A stretch of DNA of 64,000 nucleotides from Modicisalibacter luteus DSM 23508 (GCF_000378505.1 NZ_KB899991.1:120824-184823); one strand, 5' to 3'. Shown: positions 1 through 9,502, numbered from the stretch's first letter. The notes: a model not told the origin generated them from the sequence alone. Translations and numbers: made by a program.

Positions 1-539
1 AGCGTAAGGCGGAAGAAGAAGCCAAGCGTAAGGCGGAAGAAGAGGCCAAGCGTAAGGCGGAAGAAGAGGCCAAACGCAAGGCGGAAGAGGAAGCCAAGCG
101 CAAGGCGGAAGAAGAGGCCAAACGCAAGGCAGCGGAGGAAGCACGCAGAGCTGCCGAGGCCGCCCGCCAAGCGTCTGCTTCATCGCTGGATAACTTGATC
201 GATGGCGAGGCAGAGGCTATAGCCAATGCCAAGCAGGCTGCCCAGGCATCGAATGGGTTCATAAACTTGGTCAGGCGTGCAATAGAGCAGGCCTGGATAT
301 TGCCGGCAAGTGCTACCAACCAGCTCCGGGCGGTTGTGCGTATACAGCTGCTGCCGACTGGTGAACTGGTCAGCGCAAGAATCATCGAAAGCAGTGGAGA
401 TGGTGTCTTTGATCGCTCTGTGCTACAGGCCGTCGAGCGAGCTGCGCCATTCCGCGAATTAAGAGAGCTTCCTCTGGCCGCGCAGAGCCAGTTCCGTGAA
501 TTCAACCTGGACTTCAATCCCAAGGATGTACGCCGATGA
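1..539 (+). CDS. tolA: TolA, C-terminal part (5' end outside window)
   Basis: The frame is open from the window edge to a TGA at 537-539. The first ~60 codons are charged Lys/Arg/Glu/Ala repeats typical of the long periplasmic helix of TolA (domain II). From about 195 on, the product looks like the globular TolA/TonB-type C-terminal domain ([30 protein letters not shown]). TolA spans the inner membrane and links the TolQR motor to TolB and Pal at the outer membrane during division. The N-terminal membrane anchor is not in the window. The stop overlaps the tolB start by 4 bases (ATGA), and the order tolA-tolB-pal-cpoB is the usual operon, which supports the call. Confidence 0.93.
   Translation, partial: RKAEEEAKRKAEEEAKRKAEEEAKRKAEEEAKRKAEEEAKRKAAEEARRAAEAARQASASSLDNLIDGEAEAIANAKQAAQASNGFINLVRRAIEQAWILPASATNQLRAVVRIQLLPTGELVSARIIESSGDGVFDRSVLQAVERAAPFRELRELPLAAQSQFREFNLDFNPKDVRR
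3..122 (+). repeat. 24-bp tandem repeat in the TolA helix
   Basis: Five in-frame 24-bp units each encode RKAEEEAK, differing only at synonymous third positions (cgt/cgc, gaa/gag, aag/aaa). A sixth unit starting at 123 is degenerate (RKAAEEAR). The array runs off the left edge, so the total copy number is unknown. The protein repeat is identical while the DNA differs silently, so it is maintained as coding sequence. Confidence 0.9.
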
Positions 540-1828
540 AACGTGTTGTTTCTGTCATGGTCGGTTTATGGTTCGCGCTTTATATCAGCTTGGCCAGTGC
601 GGATCTAACCATCGAGATCACCAAGGGCAGCGATCAGGCCATTCCCATCGCTATCGTCCCCTTTGCGACTCCAGAGCAGGGCACGCTTTCTGAAGACATT
701 GCCCAGATTGTCAGTGATGACCTTGCCCGCAGCGGCCAGTTTTCTCCGTTATCGCGAAGTTCGTTGATCGCTCAGCCCAATCGTAGTGAAGACGTCCATT
801 ACCGTGATTGGCGCGCCGTGGACAGCAACTATCTCGTTGTCGGGCAAGTGACACCGGAGGGCGATGGCTATCGTGTTCAGTTCGAATTGATGGACATATA
901 TGGCGAACGCCGCATGCTCGGTGAAGTCGTGAACGTCGGCCGTGGTCAGTTGCGCAGTGCAGCTCACTACGTCAGTGACAAGGTGTTCGAGGCTGTTACC
1001 GGTACTCGTGGTGCCTTTTCCACGCGTATCGCCTATGTCACGGCCCAGGGGGCCGCTGACAACCGTCGCTATGCACTGCATGTGGCAGATGCTGATGGTC
1101 ATAACAGCCAGCAGATCCTCTCCTCGCAACAACCCATTCTTTCACCAGCATGGGCTCCTGACGGTAACAAGCTTGCCTACGTCTCCTTTGAATCGGGCCG
1201 GTCAGCTATTTATATTCAAGATTTGGCAAGTAGTCAGCGTATCCAGGCGACATCTTTCGAAGGTATCAATGGCGCGCCTGCCTGGTCGCCGGATGGCCGC
1301 AAACTGGCTATGTCTTTATCAAAAGACGGACAACCAGAAATCTATGTCATGGATATCGCATCGCGCAGCTTCCGCCGTTTGACGGACAACTCTGCGATTG
1401 ATACCGAACCCGATTGGGCGCCTGATGGACAAAGCCTGGTTTACACTTCGGATCGTAGCGGCGGACCACAATTGTACCGCTACAATCTTGCCAATGGGCA
1501 GGCAGAAAGAATAACATTTACCGGAAGCTACAATTCACGCGGTCGCTTCTCTCCCGATGGCAAAACGCTGTTTCTTGTCCATCGAGACGATCAGGGATTC
1601 CATGTTGCCAAGAAAGACCTGGGTACCGATCGCTTGACGATTCTTACTGATTCTCAGTGGGATGAATCACCAAGCGTGGCCCCGAACGGTAGCATGGTGA
1701 TCTTCGCTACCCAGCAGGGAAATCGTGGTGTGTTGGGTGTCGTGTCGGCGGATGGTAATGCCTCTTACCGTCTGCCCTCGGCACAAGGCGATGTGCGGGA
1801 GCCCGCCTGGTCGCCTTTCATGAACTAA
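536..1828 (+). CDS. tolB: Tol-Pal system protein TolB
   Basis: This 430-residue protein begins with a signal peptide ending near ASA (residues 20-22). An N-terminal domain follows, then a beta-propeller built of repeated WxPDG-type blades ([52 protein letters not shown]). TolB is the periplasmic propeller that binds Pal and is contacted by TolA. Length matches the family (~430). The start ATG overlaps the tolA stop and has an AAGGATG ribosome site at 521-527. It sits in the tolA-tolB-pal-cpoB operon, 34 bp ahead of pal. Confidence 0.96.
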   Translation: MKRVVSVMVGLWFALYISLASADLTIEITKGSDQAIPIAIVPFATPEQGTLSEDIAQIVSDDLARSGQFSPLSRSSLIAQPNRSEDVHYRDWRAVDSNYLVVGQVTPEGDGYRVQFELMDIYGERRMLGEVVNVGRGQLRSAAHYVSDKVFEAVTGTRGAFSTRIAYVTAQGAADNRRYALHVADADGHNSQQILSSQQPILSPAWAPDGNKLAYVSFESGRSAIYIQDLASSQRIQATSFEGINGAPAWSPDGRKLAMSLSKDGQPEIYVMDIASRSFRRLTDNSAIDTEPDWAPDGQSLVYTSDRSGGPQLYRYNLANGQAERITFTGSYNSRGRFSPDGKTLFLVHRDDQGFHVAKKDLGTDRLTILTDSQWDESPSVAPNGSMVIFATQQGNRGVLGVVSADGNASYRLPSAQGDVREPAWSPFMN

Positions 1829-1862
1829 TACGTGTCATTCTAATTCCGAGCAAGGAGTTACC

Positions 1863-2402
1863 ATGCAATTCAAATCTTACGCCAAGTCTCTGGCTGTCGC
1901 CGTGTCCCTCGCTGTCATGGCTGGCTGTTCCAGCACTGGCGGCTCCCAGGACGGGAGCATGGATGGCACTGGCACTGCAGGAGGCGCAGCGGGTCAAGGG
2001 GTGACCAGCGGCCAGGCTAGTGGTTCCCAATTTGGCCAAGGGCAGGGGGCTGGTCAGGGCCAGGATTCACGCATTCCCGATCAGCGCACCATTTATTTCG
2101 ATTACGACCGCGATACCATTCGTACCGAGTTCGAATCCGTGCTGACCGCACATGCCCAGTATTTGCGTTCCAATTCCAACGTGTCCGTGATCCTCCAAGG
2201 GCACGCGGATGAGCGCGGTACCCGTGAGTACAACCTGGGCCTGGGTGAGCGCCGTGCGCAGTCAGTCGAGCGCTTCCTGACCGTTCAGGGCGTGTCTCCC
2301 TCTCAGCTGGAAATTGTCAGCTACGGTGAGGAGCGCCCAGCTGTTGATGGCCACTCCGAACAGTCCTATGCTCAAAACCGTCGTGTGGTCTTCGATTACT
2401 AA
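1863..2402 (+). CDS. pal: Peptidoglycan-associated lipoprotein Pal
   Basis: The 179-residue product has a lipoprotein signal peptide with lipobox MAGC, lipidated Cys at residue 22. A Gly/Ser/Gln-rich flexible linker covers roughly residues 23-70. An OmpA-like peptidoglycan-binding domain follows (TIYFDYDRDTI; LQGHADERGTREYNLGLGERRAQSV; YGEERP). Pal anchors the outer membrane to peptidoglycan and binds TolB. AAGGAG precedes the start. The linker is longer than in E. coli Pal (173 aa overall) but otherwise ordinary. Confidence 0.96.
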   Translation: MQFKSYAKSLAVAVSLAVMAGCSSTGGSQDGSMDGTGTAGGAAGQGVTSGQASGSQFGQGQGAGQGQDSRIPDQRTIYFDYDRDTIRTEFESVLTAHAQYLRSNSNVSVILQGHADERGTREYNLGLGERRAQSVERFLTVQGVSPSQLEIVSYGEERPAVDGHSEQSYAQNRRVVFDY

Positions 2403-2420
2403 GCTTCGACGGAGTCAAAC

Positions 2421-3182
2421 ATGAAACACGGTCTGAAAAGACTGTGCGGCGCGGGAGCATTGATGCTCCCGCTGTCCGTATGGGCAGCACCTGTGGTCGA
2501 AGACTTATCAGCCTCGTCCGGGTCCCGAACGTTCTATGAAAATACTCAGGCTCGTGAGCCCACGCCGGGCGCCAGTCTTCAGATACTCAACCAATTGCAG
2601 GAAAATCAGCGCCAGATTCAGGAATTGCGCGGCCAGGTCGAGGAGCTGCGTTATCAACTCGAGCAGCAGCGCAAGCTCGCGCAGGAACGCTACCTGGAAT
2701 TGGAAAAGCGCATTGCTTCTGGCTCCGCCGGGCAAATAGGGGCTGCCAGTGCCGCCCAGACCGGAGGCGATCCTGAGGCTGCCAGTGCCGTGCAGGGCAG
2801 TAGCCAGGATGGACAGCAGGCCTATCAGGCGGCTTTCCAGAAAGTACAGGCGCGTGACTTCGATGCCGCTATCGAGGCATTCAATGCCTTCGTGCAGCAG
2901 TACCCGAACTCTCCATTACGCGCAAACGCCTATTATTGGTTGGGCGAACTCTATTCCAGCCGCTCCGAGCTGGAACCCGCCGCACAGGCATTCAGCACGG
3001 TCATCAGTGACTTCCCCCAGAGTAACAAAGTGCCTGATGCGCTTTATAAGCTGGGTTTGCTGAAGGCCCGCCAAGGCCAACCGGATGCCAGCAAACAGTT
3101 GCTGACACGGGTCCGCCAGGAATATCCGGAGAGCAATGCAGCCAGTATGGCAGCAGATTTCCTCAACCAGGCCGGCCTTTGA
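2421..3182 (+). CDS. cpoB: Cell division coordinator CpoB (YbgF)
   Basis: This 253-residue periplasmic protein has a signal peptide (cleavage near WAAP), then a coiled coil at about residues 50-95 (QLQENQRQIQELRGQVEELRYQLEQ split by register), a low-complexity Ala/Gly/Gln linker, and C-terminal TPR repeats (AYQAAFQKVQARDFDAAI; NAYYWLGELY; DALYKLGLLKA). CpoB couples peptidoglycan synthesis to Tol-driven outer-membrane constriction and binds TolA. It is the last gene of the tol-pal cluster, 18 bp after pal, with GGAG before the ATG. Domain order and length fit the family. Confidence 0.94.
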   Translation: MKHGLKRLCGAGALMLPLSVWAAPVVEDLSASSGSRTFYENTQAREPTPGASLQILNQLQENQRQIQELRGQVEELRYQLEQQRKLAQERYLELEKRIASGSAGQIGAASAAQTGGDPEAASAVQGSSQDGQQAYQAAFQKVQARDFDAAIEAFNAFVQQYPNSPLRANAYYWLGELYSSRSELEPAAQAFSTVISDFPQSNKVPDALYKLGLLKARQGQPDASKQLLTRVRQEYPESNAASMAADFLNQAGL

Positions 3183-3243
3183 GAAGCGTAGCGTACGCTG
3201 AATTCCGGTGTGTCTGTCCTTCCGAAAGGCCGAGGGAGTCGTA

Positions 3244-4005
3244 ATGACCTGCAAGATCGATTACCAGGCCCCGCCAAACCTCCTCAAGGATCGGGTGATA
3301 CTGGTGACCGGTGCCGGTGATGGCATTGGCCGAGCCGCTGCGTTGGCTTATGCGCAGCACGGAGCGACGGTGGTCCTTCTTGGAAGGACTATCGCCAAGC
3401 TCGAGACGGTGTATGACGAGATCGAGGATACTGGTAGCCCACAGCCCGCCATTTACCCTCTCAATTTCGAAGGCGCCACCTTGAAGGACTATCAGGATAT
3501 GGCCGACACCCTGCATAAGGAGTTCGGCCGTCTGGATGGCGTTTTACATAATGCAGGTCTGCTTGGACGAATTACTCCATTCGAGCAATACAATCCTGAG
3601 CTCTGGGATCAGGTCATGCAGGTTAATGTCAATGGCCCAGTCTGGATGACTCAGGCGCTGCTGCCTTTGCTTAAAGCAGCCGAGCATGCCTCCGTTATAT
3701 TTACTTCATCAAGTGTAGGTCGGAAGGGACGAGCGTTCTGGGGCGCCTATGCCGTCTCCAAATTTGCAACCGAAGGGTTCGTCGAAGTACTCGCCGATGA
3801 GTTGGAAAATCTGACGAGCATTCGCGTGAATAGTATCAATCCGGGCGCGACCCGCACCCAGATGCGCAAGACGGCATTTCCAGGCGAAGATCCCAGCACG
3901 CTGCGTACTCCGCAGGAGATCATGCCTACCTATCTGTGGCTGATGGGACCAGACAGCCAAGGATGTAGCGGTGCGCGCCTTGACGCTCAACCTCCCCGCA
4001 AATGA
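3244..4005 (+). CDS. yciK: YciK-family short-chain oxidoreductase
   Basis: This 253-residue Rossmann-fold SDR shows the cofactor motif TGAGDGIG (residues 22-29), HNAG, the catalytic TSSSVG and YAVSK. It ends in the DAQP-type tail of the YciK group (E. coli YciK is 252 aa). The substrate is unknown. I chose ATG 3244, preceded by GAGGGAG, over an in-frame ATG at 3208. In Pseudomonas, as I recall, yciK lies directly downstream of ubiG-mupP on the same strand. Here it faces them across a shared terminator, so a local inversion has separated it from that operon. Confidence 0.85.
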   Translation: MTCKIDYQAPPNLLKDRVILVTGAGDGIGRAAALAYAQHGATVVLLGRTIAKLETVYDEIEDTGSPQPAIYPLNFEGATLKDYQDMADTLHKEFGRLDGVLHNAGLLGRITPFEQYNPELWDQVMQVNVNGPVWMTQALLPLLKAAEHASVIFTSSSVGRKGRAFWGAYAVSKFATEGFVEVLADELENLTSIRVNSINPGATRTQMRKTAFPGEDPSTLRTPQEIMPTYLWLMGPDSQGCSGARLDAQPPRK

Positions 4006-4030
4006 GCCATTTGCGGCGTCTCGAAGAATC

Positions 4031-4058
4031 AAAAGGGCTCCGGTACCGGAGCCCTTTT
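4031..4058. terminator. Bidirectional rho-independent terminator
   Basis: A perfect 28-bp palindrome with arms AAAAGGGCTCCGGT and ACCGGAGCCCTTTT has an A-run on one side and a T-run on the other. It can therefore stop both yciK (+) and the convergent mupP operon (-). Confidence 0.9.
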
Positions 4059-4066
4059 GACTTCTT

Positions 4067-4744
4067 TCACTCCCCGCTAGCAATCAGCGCATTGACCAGT
4101 TCAGACGGACTATCGAACCAGCAGTCGGCTTGCCAGGCCTCGCGATTCTCTCCTTCATCAATATAGCCGTAGCCCACGGCGATGGCTGTCATACCGGCAG
4201 CATGAGCCGCTTGCATATCGCGGACATGATCACCGATGTACCAGCACTGCTCGGGTCGGATATCCAGCCGGCGTGCCGCCTCCCAGAGTGGCTCGGGTGA
4301 GGGTTTCTTGACAGGAAGATCGTCTGCACAGAGCAGCACGTGCGGTGATAACGATAGGGCGTCAAGGAGAGGCTCCGTATAAACACGCGGTTTATTGGTG
4401 ACAATTCCCCAGCGCCGCGGGGGGGTTGCCCAGCGTTCCAGAAGTCGCTCCAGGCCGGAAAACACTCGGCTTTCTACTGCAACCTCCTTGCCGTAGGCAG
4501 CAAGAAGAAAGCGGCGGGCCTCGGCATGGTCGGGATGGTCATGTGATAGGCCGAGCGCTAACGTCACCAGGGCACTTCCGCCGTTGGAAACCTGGGCGCG
4601 TATGGTCTCGAACGACAAAGGGGGCAAGCCATGATGTTGACGCAGGGCATTAGTAGCTTTCGCCAGATCGGGGGCTGTGTCGATCAGCGTGCCATCCAGG
4701 TCGAACAGAAGGCATTGGGGAGATGACAGTGACTGTGGTGTCAA
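4067..4744 (-). CDS. mupP: MupP/Gph HAD-family phosphatase
   Basis: This HAD-superfamily hydrolase has motif [17 protein letters not shown] near the N-terminus, Thr in GIVTNKPR, a Lys in [10 protein letters not shown] and acidic motif [18 protein letters not shown]. The family includes phosphoglycolate phosphatase and MupP, the N-acetylmuramate-6-phosphate phosphatase of peptidoglycan recycling. The ubiG neighbourhood favours MupP. The chosen start is TTG at 4744: it overlaps the ubiG TGA by 4 bases (TTGA), has GGAGGAGG just upstream, and gives 225 residues, the usual size. An upstream ATG would give a long out-of-family extension inside ubiG. Gph remains the alternative. Confidence 0.82.
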   Translation of the reverse strand: MTPQSLSSPQCLLFDLDGTLIDTAPDLAKATNALRQHHGLPPLSFETIRAQVSNGGSALVTLALGLSHDHPDHAEARRFLLAAYGKEVAVESRVFSGLERLLERWATPPRRWGIVTNKPRVYTEPLLDALSLSPHVLLCADDLPVKKPSPEPLWEAARRLDIRPEQCWYIGDHVRDMQAAHAAGMTAIAVGYGYIDEGENREAWQADCWFDSPSELVNALIASGE

Positions 4745-5481
4745 AGAGCCTCCTCCATCGTGCAGTGCATCATGTAATTGACCGACACATCGCGGGGCGT
4801 CAGGCGGTAGTGCTTGGTTACTGGGTTGTAGGTCAAGCCGCACTGCTCGCGAACGCGTAGCCCTGTGCCACGGCACCAGCCTGATAACTCCGAAGGCCGT
4901 ATGAATTTACGGTAATCATGCGTTCCGCGTGGGAGAAGCCTGAGCACATACTCTGCGCCGAGAATCGCAAAGGCATAGGCCTTGGGATTACGATTGATAG
5001 TGGAGAAAAAGATGTGCCCTCCTGGCTTGGCCAGTGTCGCACATGCACGGACCACTGCCGCCGGGTCGGGGACGTGTTCGAGCATTTCCAGGCAGGTCAC
5101 GACATCAAATTCGCCGGGATGCTGATGGGCCATTTCTTCGGCGCTTGCCTGCCGGTAAGTGACGTTGACTCCACTCTCCTGTTGATGAAGGCGTGCAACG
5201 GCCAGCGGAGCTTCGCCCATGTCGATCCCCGTCACATCGGCTCCACGATGTGCCATCGCCTCGCTGAGGATGCCGCCGCCACAGCCTACATCGACGACTC
5301 GTTTTCCGGCGAGGCCAGCCCGCCCATCGATAAAGTCCAGGCGCAGCGGGTTGATGTCGTGCAGAGGCTTGAATTCACTTTCTCTATCCCACCAGCGGCT
5401 AGCCAAGGCCTCGAACTTGGCGATCTCGTTATGATCGACGTTGCCACGATGATCGTTGATTTCACGTTGCGCTTGTGTCAT
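4741..5481 (-). CDS. ubiG: UbiG, ubiquinone O-methyltransferase
   Basis: This 246-residue SAM-dependent methyltransferase has the cofactor loop [24 protein letters not shown]-like motif II and the C-terminal YMMH region of UbiG. The start region ([19 protein letters not shown]) is diagnostic. UbiG performs both O-methylations of ubiquinone synthesis. It overlaps mtaD upstream by 4 bases (ATGA) and mupP downstream by 4 (TTGA), so translation of the three is probably coupled. Confidence 0.95.
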   Translation of the reverse strand: MTQAQREINDHRGNVDHNEIAKFEALASRWWDRESEFKPLHDINPLRLDFIDGRAGLAGKRVVDVGCGGGILSEAMAHRGADVTGIDMGEAPLAVARLHQQESGVNVTYRQASAEEMAHQHPGEFDVVTCLEMLEHVPDPAAVVRACATLAKPGGHIFFSTINRNPKAYAFAILGAEYVLRLLPRGTHDYRKFIRPSELSGWCRGTGLRVREQCGLTYNPVTKHYRLTPRDVSVNYMMHCTMEEAL

Positions 5482-6830
5482 GGAGCCTCTCCGGGTTGGC
5501 CTGGTAACGACATGGTCTGCTGATAGGCATGAGCCATGCGCTTGAGTTCATTTATGTCGATATCGACTAGCTGTCCTTCGTCAACGCGTAGCTTGCCGTT
5601 AATCCAGACATGGCTGACTTGCCGGCTGTGCATGGCGTAGACGATAGCCGAAGCCGGATGGTGCAGAGGCAATGTATTGATGGCATCTAAGTCGACCGCT
5701 ATCAGGTCGGCGTCAAAACCCTCCACGAGCTGACCACGACGTTGAGACATTCCCAACGCCTTCGCCCCATCCCGTGTAGCCATGGCCAGGGCTGCCATCG
5801 CCGGCAGCGCGGCGGCATCGCCACTTACTGCCTTCGCGATGAGTGCGGCGCTTTTAAGTTCGTCGAACATGTCGAGATCGTTGTTGCTTGCTGCACCATC
5901 CGTCCCCAGCGCGACATTGACTCCTGCGGATTGCAGCCGGTCAACGGGGCAAAAGCCACTTGCCAGCTTTAGGTTGGATTGGGGGCAATGTATGACGTGC
6001 GTGTCGCTATCACTCAGTATCGTCAGGTCTTCATCATCAACCTGAGTGACATGGACTGCCTGGAAGTGCGGCCCTAGAAGCCCCGCCTCGTAAAGGCGCC
6101 GGATGGGTCGCTTGCCATGTTTCGATAATGCTTGTTCGACTTCATCGGCAGTTTCGTGGACATGCATCTGTATCGGCAGGCCCAGCTGTGCGCGAGCTTC
6201 AATCAGGCGTGCCAGGCTATCGTCTCCCACCGTATAGGGTGCATGTGGGCCATACGCCAGGTTGATCATGGGATGATTGTGATACCGCCCCGATAACGCC
6301 ACGGTACGCTCTAGGCCAGCGCTAAAATCACTTGCCCACGGCGTCGGGAAGTCGATCAAAGGCGTGCAAAGCTGAGCGCGCATTCCGAACTGCTCGACTG
6401 CTACGGCGACGGGCTCGGGGGCTAGATACATATCGGAAAAAGTCGTTGTCCCCGAGAGTAGCATTTCAGCCATCGCCAAGCGCGTACCGTCAGCAACAAA
6501 GTCCGGCGTGACATGGGCCGCTTCCGCCGGCCAGATGTGCTCATTGAGCCATGTCATCAACGGCAGGTCGTCGGCATAACCGCGCATCAAACTCATGCCC
6601 GCATGGTTGTGCGCATTGATCAAACCAGGTAGTAGCGCGTGGTTTTTCAATCGCAATTTCCGCTTCGCTACGACACGCTTGTGAGCTTCATCGATAGGCC
6701 ATGGCCCGAGTAAGCGTCCGGATTCAATGGCAATGGCATGATTCTCGAGAACCGGAAGCCCCTCGTTCATTGGCAGGATCCAGCGGGCCTCGATCAATAG
6801 GTCGGCATCGAGTGGTGCGATGGGGGGCAT
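5478..6830 (-). CDS. mtaD: TRZ/ATZ amidohydrolase, MtaD-like MTA/SAH deaminase
   Basis: This 450-residue metal-dependent amidohydrolase has the zinc motif NAHNHAGM, the substrate loop [13 protein letters not shown], histidines in [10 protein letters not shown] and VHVTQVD, and the catalytic Asp in [15 protein letters not shown]. These match the 5-methylthioadenosine/S-adenosylhomocysteine deaminase group, although the wider TRZ/ATZ family handles other aminated rings. ATG 6830 is chosen because GGAGG lies just upstream; an in-frame upstream ATG has no such site. It precedes ubiG, a SAM user, so a role in clearing SAH or MTA is plausible. Confidence 0.85.
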   Translation of the reverse strand: MPPIAPLDADLLIEARWILPMNEGLPVLENHAIAIESGRLLGPWPIDEAHKRVVAKRKLRLKNHALLPGLINAHNHAGMSLMRGYADDLPLMTWLNEHIWPAEAAHVTPDFVADGTRLAMAEMLLSGTTTFSDMYLAPEPVAVAVEQFGMRAQLCTPLIDFPTPWASDFSAGLERTVALSGRYHNHPMINLAYGPHAPYTVGDDSLARLIEARAQLGLPIQMHVHETADEVEQALSKHGKRPIRRLYEAGLLGPHFQAVHVTQVDDEDLTILSDSDTHVIHCPQSNLKLASGFCPVDRLQSAGVNVALGTDGAASNNDLDMFDELKSAALIAKAVSGDAAALPAMAALAMATRDGAKALGMSQRRGQLVEGFDADLIAVDLDAINTLPLHHPASAIVYAMHSRQVSHVWINGKLRVDEGQLVDIDINELKRMAHAYQQTMSLPGQPGEAP

Positions 6831-7157
6831 CACGGACCTCCGTCGATAAGATGCACGCATTCTACTATCTCTCGACATTTTTTGCGGCCCGTTGCACTCT
6901 TCCCGGATAATGTCTGATTGGCCCTGGCATCGAAATGTCTTGCTATGTGGCGCAAGAGAGAAGGGAGTTCGACAAGCATTGCTTCACGATAAGTTGAACG
7001 ATTGCAACAGCCCATGTACGGTGATGACTCACTGTTACATTGGCGCTTCGGCACCCTGAGCCATGGATGGAAGTCAGCCAAGGTTTACATGGATCGGTGC
7101 GTATGCAAGTGAGCATGGCTCGATTTCCCTCGCGAGAGGGCTGTTGTAAGGTTGCTT

Positions 7158-7172
7158 GGTTACAACGTAACC
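7158..7172. promoter_or_regulatory. 15-bp palindrome upstream of galU
   Basis: The perfect inverted repeat GGTTAC-AAC-GTAACC lies about 45 bp before the galU start, in the 385-bp divergent gap (6831-7215) between mtaD and galU. I see no other gene in that gap. A weak -10-like CATACT follows at 7181-7186. Its position fits an operator, but the regulator is unknown. Confidence 0.4.
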
Positions 7173-7215
7173 ATTCGTGTCATACTGAAAAACATCATCA
7201 TGTTGGAGGGACCCC

Positions 7216-8106
7216 ATGATTCGTAAGGCCGTACTTCCTGTTGCTGGACTAGGCACTCGCTGCCTTCCCGCCTCGAAAGCCATTCCCAAGGAAATGATTA
7301 CCATCGTCGACAAACCGGTCATCCAGTATGTCGTCGAAGAAGCCGTGAAGGCAGGTATCAAAGAGATTGTGTTGGTTACGCATTCCAGCAAGGGAGCCAT
7401 CGAGAACCATTTCGACAAGCATTTCGAACTCGAGACCATGCTCAAGGCCAAGGGCAAGGATGAAATGCTCGAAGAAGTACGCAATATCGTACCTGACGAT
7501 GTCAGTATCATTAGCGTTCGACAGCCCGAAGCCCTGGGGCTTGGGCATGCCGTACTCTGTGCCCGTTCGGTAATTGGCGACAACGAACCTTTCGCTGTCC
7601 TGCTGCCGGACGTGCTAGTCGATGACGAAGGACGTCAGCGCAACGATCTCGCCGGCATGATCGAGGCCTATGAATCTACCGGTGATGCTCAGATCATGGT
7701 CGAAAACGTCCCCGAGGAGTTGGTGTACAAGTACGGTATCGTTGCGCTTGAAGGTGATGCGCCCGAGCCGGGAAAGAGTGCGCCGATTACAGGGATGGTG
7801 GAAAAGCCCAAGGTCGAGGATGCGCCATCGACACTGTCGGTTATCGGCCGCTATCTGCTGCCGGGCGAGATCTTCCCGGTATTGGCAGATACACCACCGG
7901 GTGCGGGTAACGAGATACAACTGACGGATGCCATCGATACCTTGCGTAAGCAGCATGGCGTAGCCGCCTTCCGTATGCAGGGAACCACATACGATTGTGG
8001 TCATCAGCTGGGCTATCTGGAGGCTACGTTATCCTTCGCCAAGCGCCATCCCAAGTTCGGCGAAGGTTTCAATGACCTTCTCAAGCGCTACGCCAACGAG
8101 GGGTAA
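7216..8106 (+). CDS. galU: GalU, UTP-glucose-1-phosphate uridylyltransferase
   Basis: This 296-residue nucleotidyltransferase opens with VLPVAGLGTRCLPASKAIPKEM, the nucleotide-binding loop of GalU. It retains QPEALGLGHAVLCA, the acidic metal site LLPDVLVDD and MVEKP. It makes UDP-glucose from UTP and glucose-1-phosphate for lipopolysaccharide and exopolysaccharide. GGAGG lies before the ATG. Only 4 bp separate its stop from the next gene, a UDP-glucose dehydrogenase homologue, so the two are an operon. Confidence 0.95.
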   Translation: MIRKAVLPVAGLGTRCLPASKAIPKEMITIVDKPVIQYVVEEAVKAGIKEIVLVTHSSKGAIENHFDKHFELETMLKAKGKDEMLEEVRNIVPDDVSIISVRQPEALGLGHAVLCARSVIGDNEPFAVLLPDVLVDDEGRQRNDLAGMIEAYESTGDAQIMVENVPEELVYKYGIVALEGDAPEPGKSAPITGMVEKPKVEDAPSTLSVIGRYLLPGEIFPVLADTPPGAGNEIQLTDAIDTLRKQHGVAAFRMQGTTYDCGHQLGYLEATLSFAKRHPKFGEGFNDLLKRYANEG

Positions 8107-8110
8107 GTCG

Positions 8111-9412
8111 ATGCGAATCATCGTCCATGGTAGCGAGCTGGCTGCGGCGACTGCAGCCGCCGCTCTCTCCTCGGTGGGCCATCAGGTCGACTGGTGGCCG
8201 CACCCGGACACGCCCTGGTCACAACTCTCGCATGCCGAGTGGTTGACGGGGGAGCCCGGCGTGATTGATCAGATCGATTTGGGGCAGCGTACCGGCTCAC
8301 TGCGATTGCTTGAAAATGGCGGCAGCAATGTCCATTTGTCGGGCGAGTATGATATCGCTTGGTTGGCCTTGGCGCCGGACCAGCGAGATGCCGCCGAACG
8401 TTTCATCGAATTGATTGCCGGACAGCAAAGCTCTCCATTGGTGCTCGTCAACAATTCGACATTTCCCGTAGGGCACACTGAAGGCCTGGAATCCCTGCTG
8501 CGCCATGCATCGCAAGTAGCGGTCGTGCTACCCGATATGCTGGAAGAAGGGCGCGCCTGGCAAGCCTTTACCCGACCCACGCGTTGGCTACTGGGTTGCG
8601 AGGATGATTGGGCTGAAGATCAGGTGCGTGAACTGCTGCGTGCCTTCAACCGCCGGGCCGAGCTCTTCCAGCGTATGCCTCGGCGGGCCGCCGAGCTGAC
8701 CAAGCTGGCCATAAACGGCATGCTAGCTACACGTATCAGCTACATGAACGAGGTGGCGGGGCTGGCGGACTCGCTTGGTGTCGACGTCGAGTATGTCCGC
8801 CAAGGTATGGGTGCAGATACGCGTATCGGATATGAATATCTTTATCCCGGATGTGGCTTTGGGGGACCGAACTTCTCCCGTGACTTGATGCGCCTTGCCG
8901 ACGTACAGCTGGCAACCGGGCGCGAGTCACAACTTCTCGAGCAGGTTCTCGATATCAACGAGAGCAAAAAGGAAACGCTTTTCCGAAAGTTGTGGGGCCA
9001 TTTTCACGGTCAGCTTGAAAATCGCACCGTGGCCATATGGGGTGCTGCATTCAAGCCTGGGACCACGCGTATCGACCATGCACCGGTGCTGACCTTGTTG
9101 CGCGCGTTGTGGGCGCAGGGCGTACACGTTCGTCTGCATGATCCTGCGGCCCTGCCCGCAGTACGAAAGGAAGTAGGCAATCATCCACTGCTGACCTTAT
9201 GTGAAGGATCCCCTTACGAAGCTTGCGAAGGGGCCGATGCACTGATTCTGGTAACAGAGTGGAAATGCTACTGGAACCCCGACTGGCGCCGGCTGGGAGA
9301 GATGCTCGGCGAGCGGCTTATCCTCGACGGGCGCAATATCTACGACCCGACTTATGTCGCTGCTCGTGGGTTGACCTACCGGGGGATAGGGCGACGTGCC
9401 GACCCTGCATAA
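8111..9412 (+). CDS. UDP-glucose 6-dehydrogenase homologue lacking the catalytic cysteine
   Basis: This 433-residue protein has the full nucleotide-sugar dehydrogenase layout: N-terminal Rossmann domain, central helix with Lys198 and Asn202 (ELTKLAINGMLAT), and a C-terminal UDP-binding domain (AIWGAAFKPGTTRIDHAP; LVTEW; DGRNIYDP). Two key sites are changed. The first dinucleotide loop reads VHGSELAAA, not GxGxxG. The position 56 residues after the Lys, where the family has Cys in GGSCFPKD, is Asn254 (GGPNFSRD). A Cys lies six residues earlier (PGCGFGG). Normal two-step oxidation to UDP-glucuronate is therefore doubtful. Start ATG 8111, chosen for its position just after galU, discards an out-of-family overlap with it. 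Confidence 0.75.
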   Translation: MRIIVHGSELAAATAAAALSSVGHQVDWWPHPDTPWSQLSHAEWLTGEPGVIDQIDLGQRTGSLRLLENGGSNVHLSGEYDIAWLALAPDQRDAAERFIELIAGQQSSPLVLVNNSTFPVGHTEGLESLLRHASQVAVVLPDMLEEGRAWQAFTRPTRWLLGCEDDWAEDQVRELLRAFNRRAELFQRMPRRAAELTKLAINGMLATRISYMNEVAGLADSLGVDVEYVRQGMGADTRIGYEYLYPGCGFGGPNFSRDLMRLADVQLATGRESQLLEQVLDINESKKETLFRKLWGHFHGQLENRTVAIWGAAFKPGTTRIDHAPVLTLLRALWAQGVHVRLHDPAALPAVRKEVGNHPLLTLCEGSPYEACEGADALILVTEWKCYWNPDWRRLGEMLGERLILDGRNIYDPTYVAARGLTYRGIGRRADPA

Positions 9413-9430
9413 AAGGCACTACATGTGAGC

Positions 9431-9463
9431 AATAAGACGCCCCGCTTCGCGGGGCGTCTTATT
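9431..9463. terminator. Bidirectional terminator between ugd-like gene and sodB
   Basis: The arms AATAAGACGCCCCG and CGGGGCGTCTTATT form a strong hairpin. T-rich sequence on either side allows it to end both convergent transcripts. Confidence 0.9.
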
Positions 9464-9502
9464 TGCTGCAATGAAGTGCTCTCGCTTGTATCGCTATCGC
9501 TA

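Noticed and set aside
1-146. Repeat array as a CRISPR or intergenic satellite
   Set aside because: Units are 24 bp without spacers and lie in frame within tolA.
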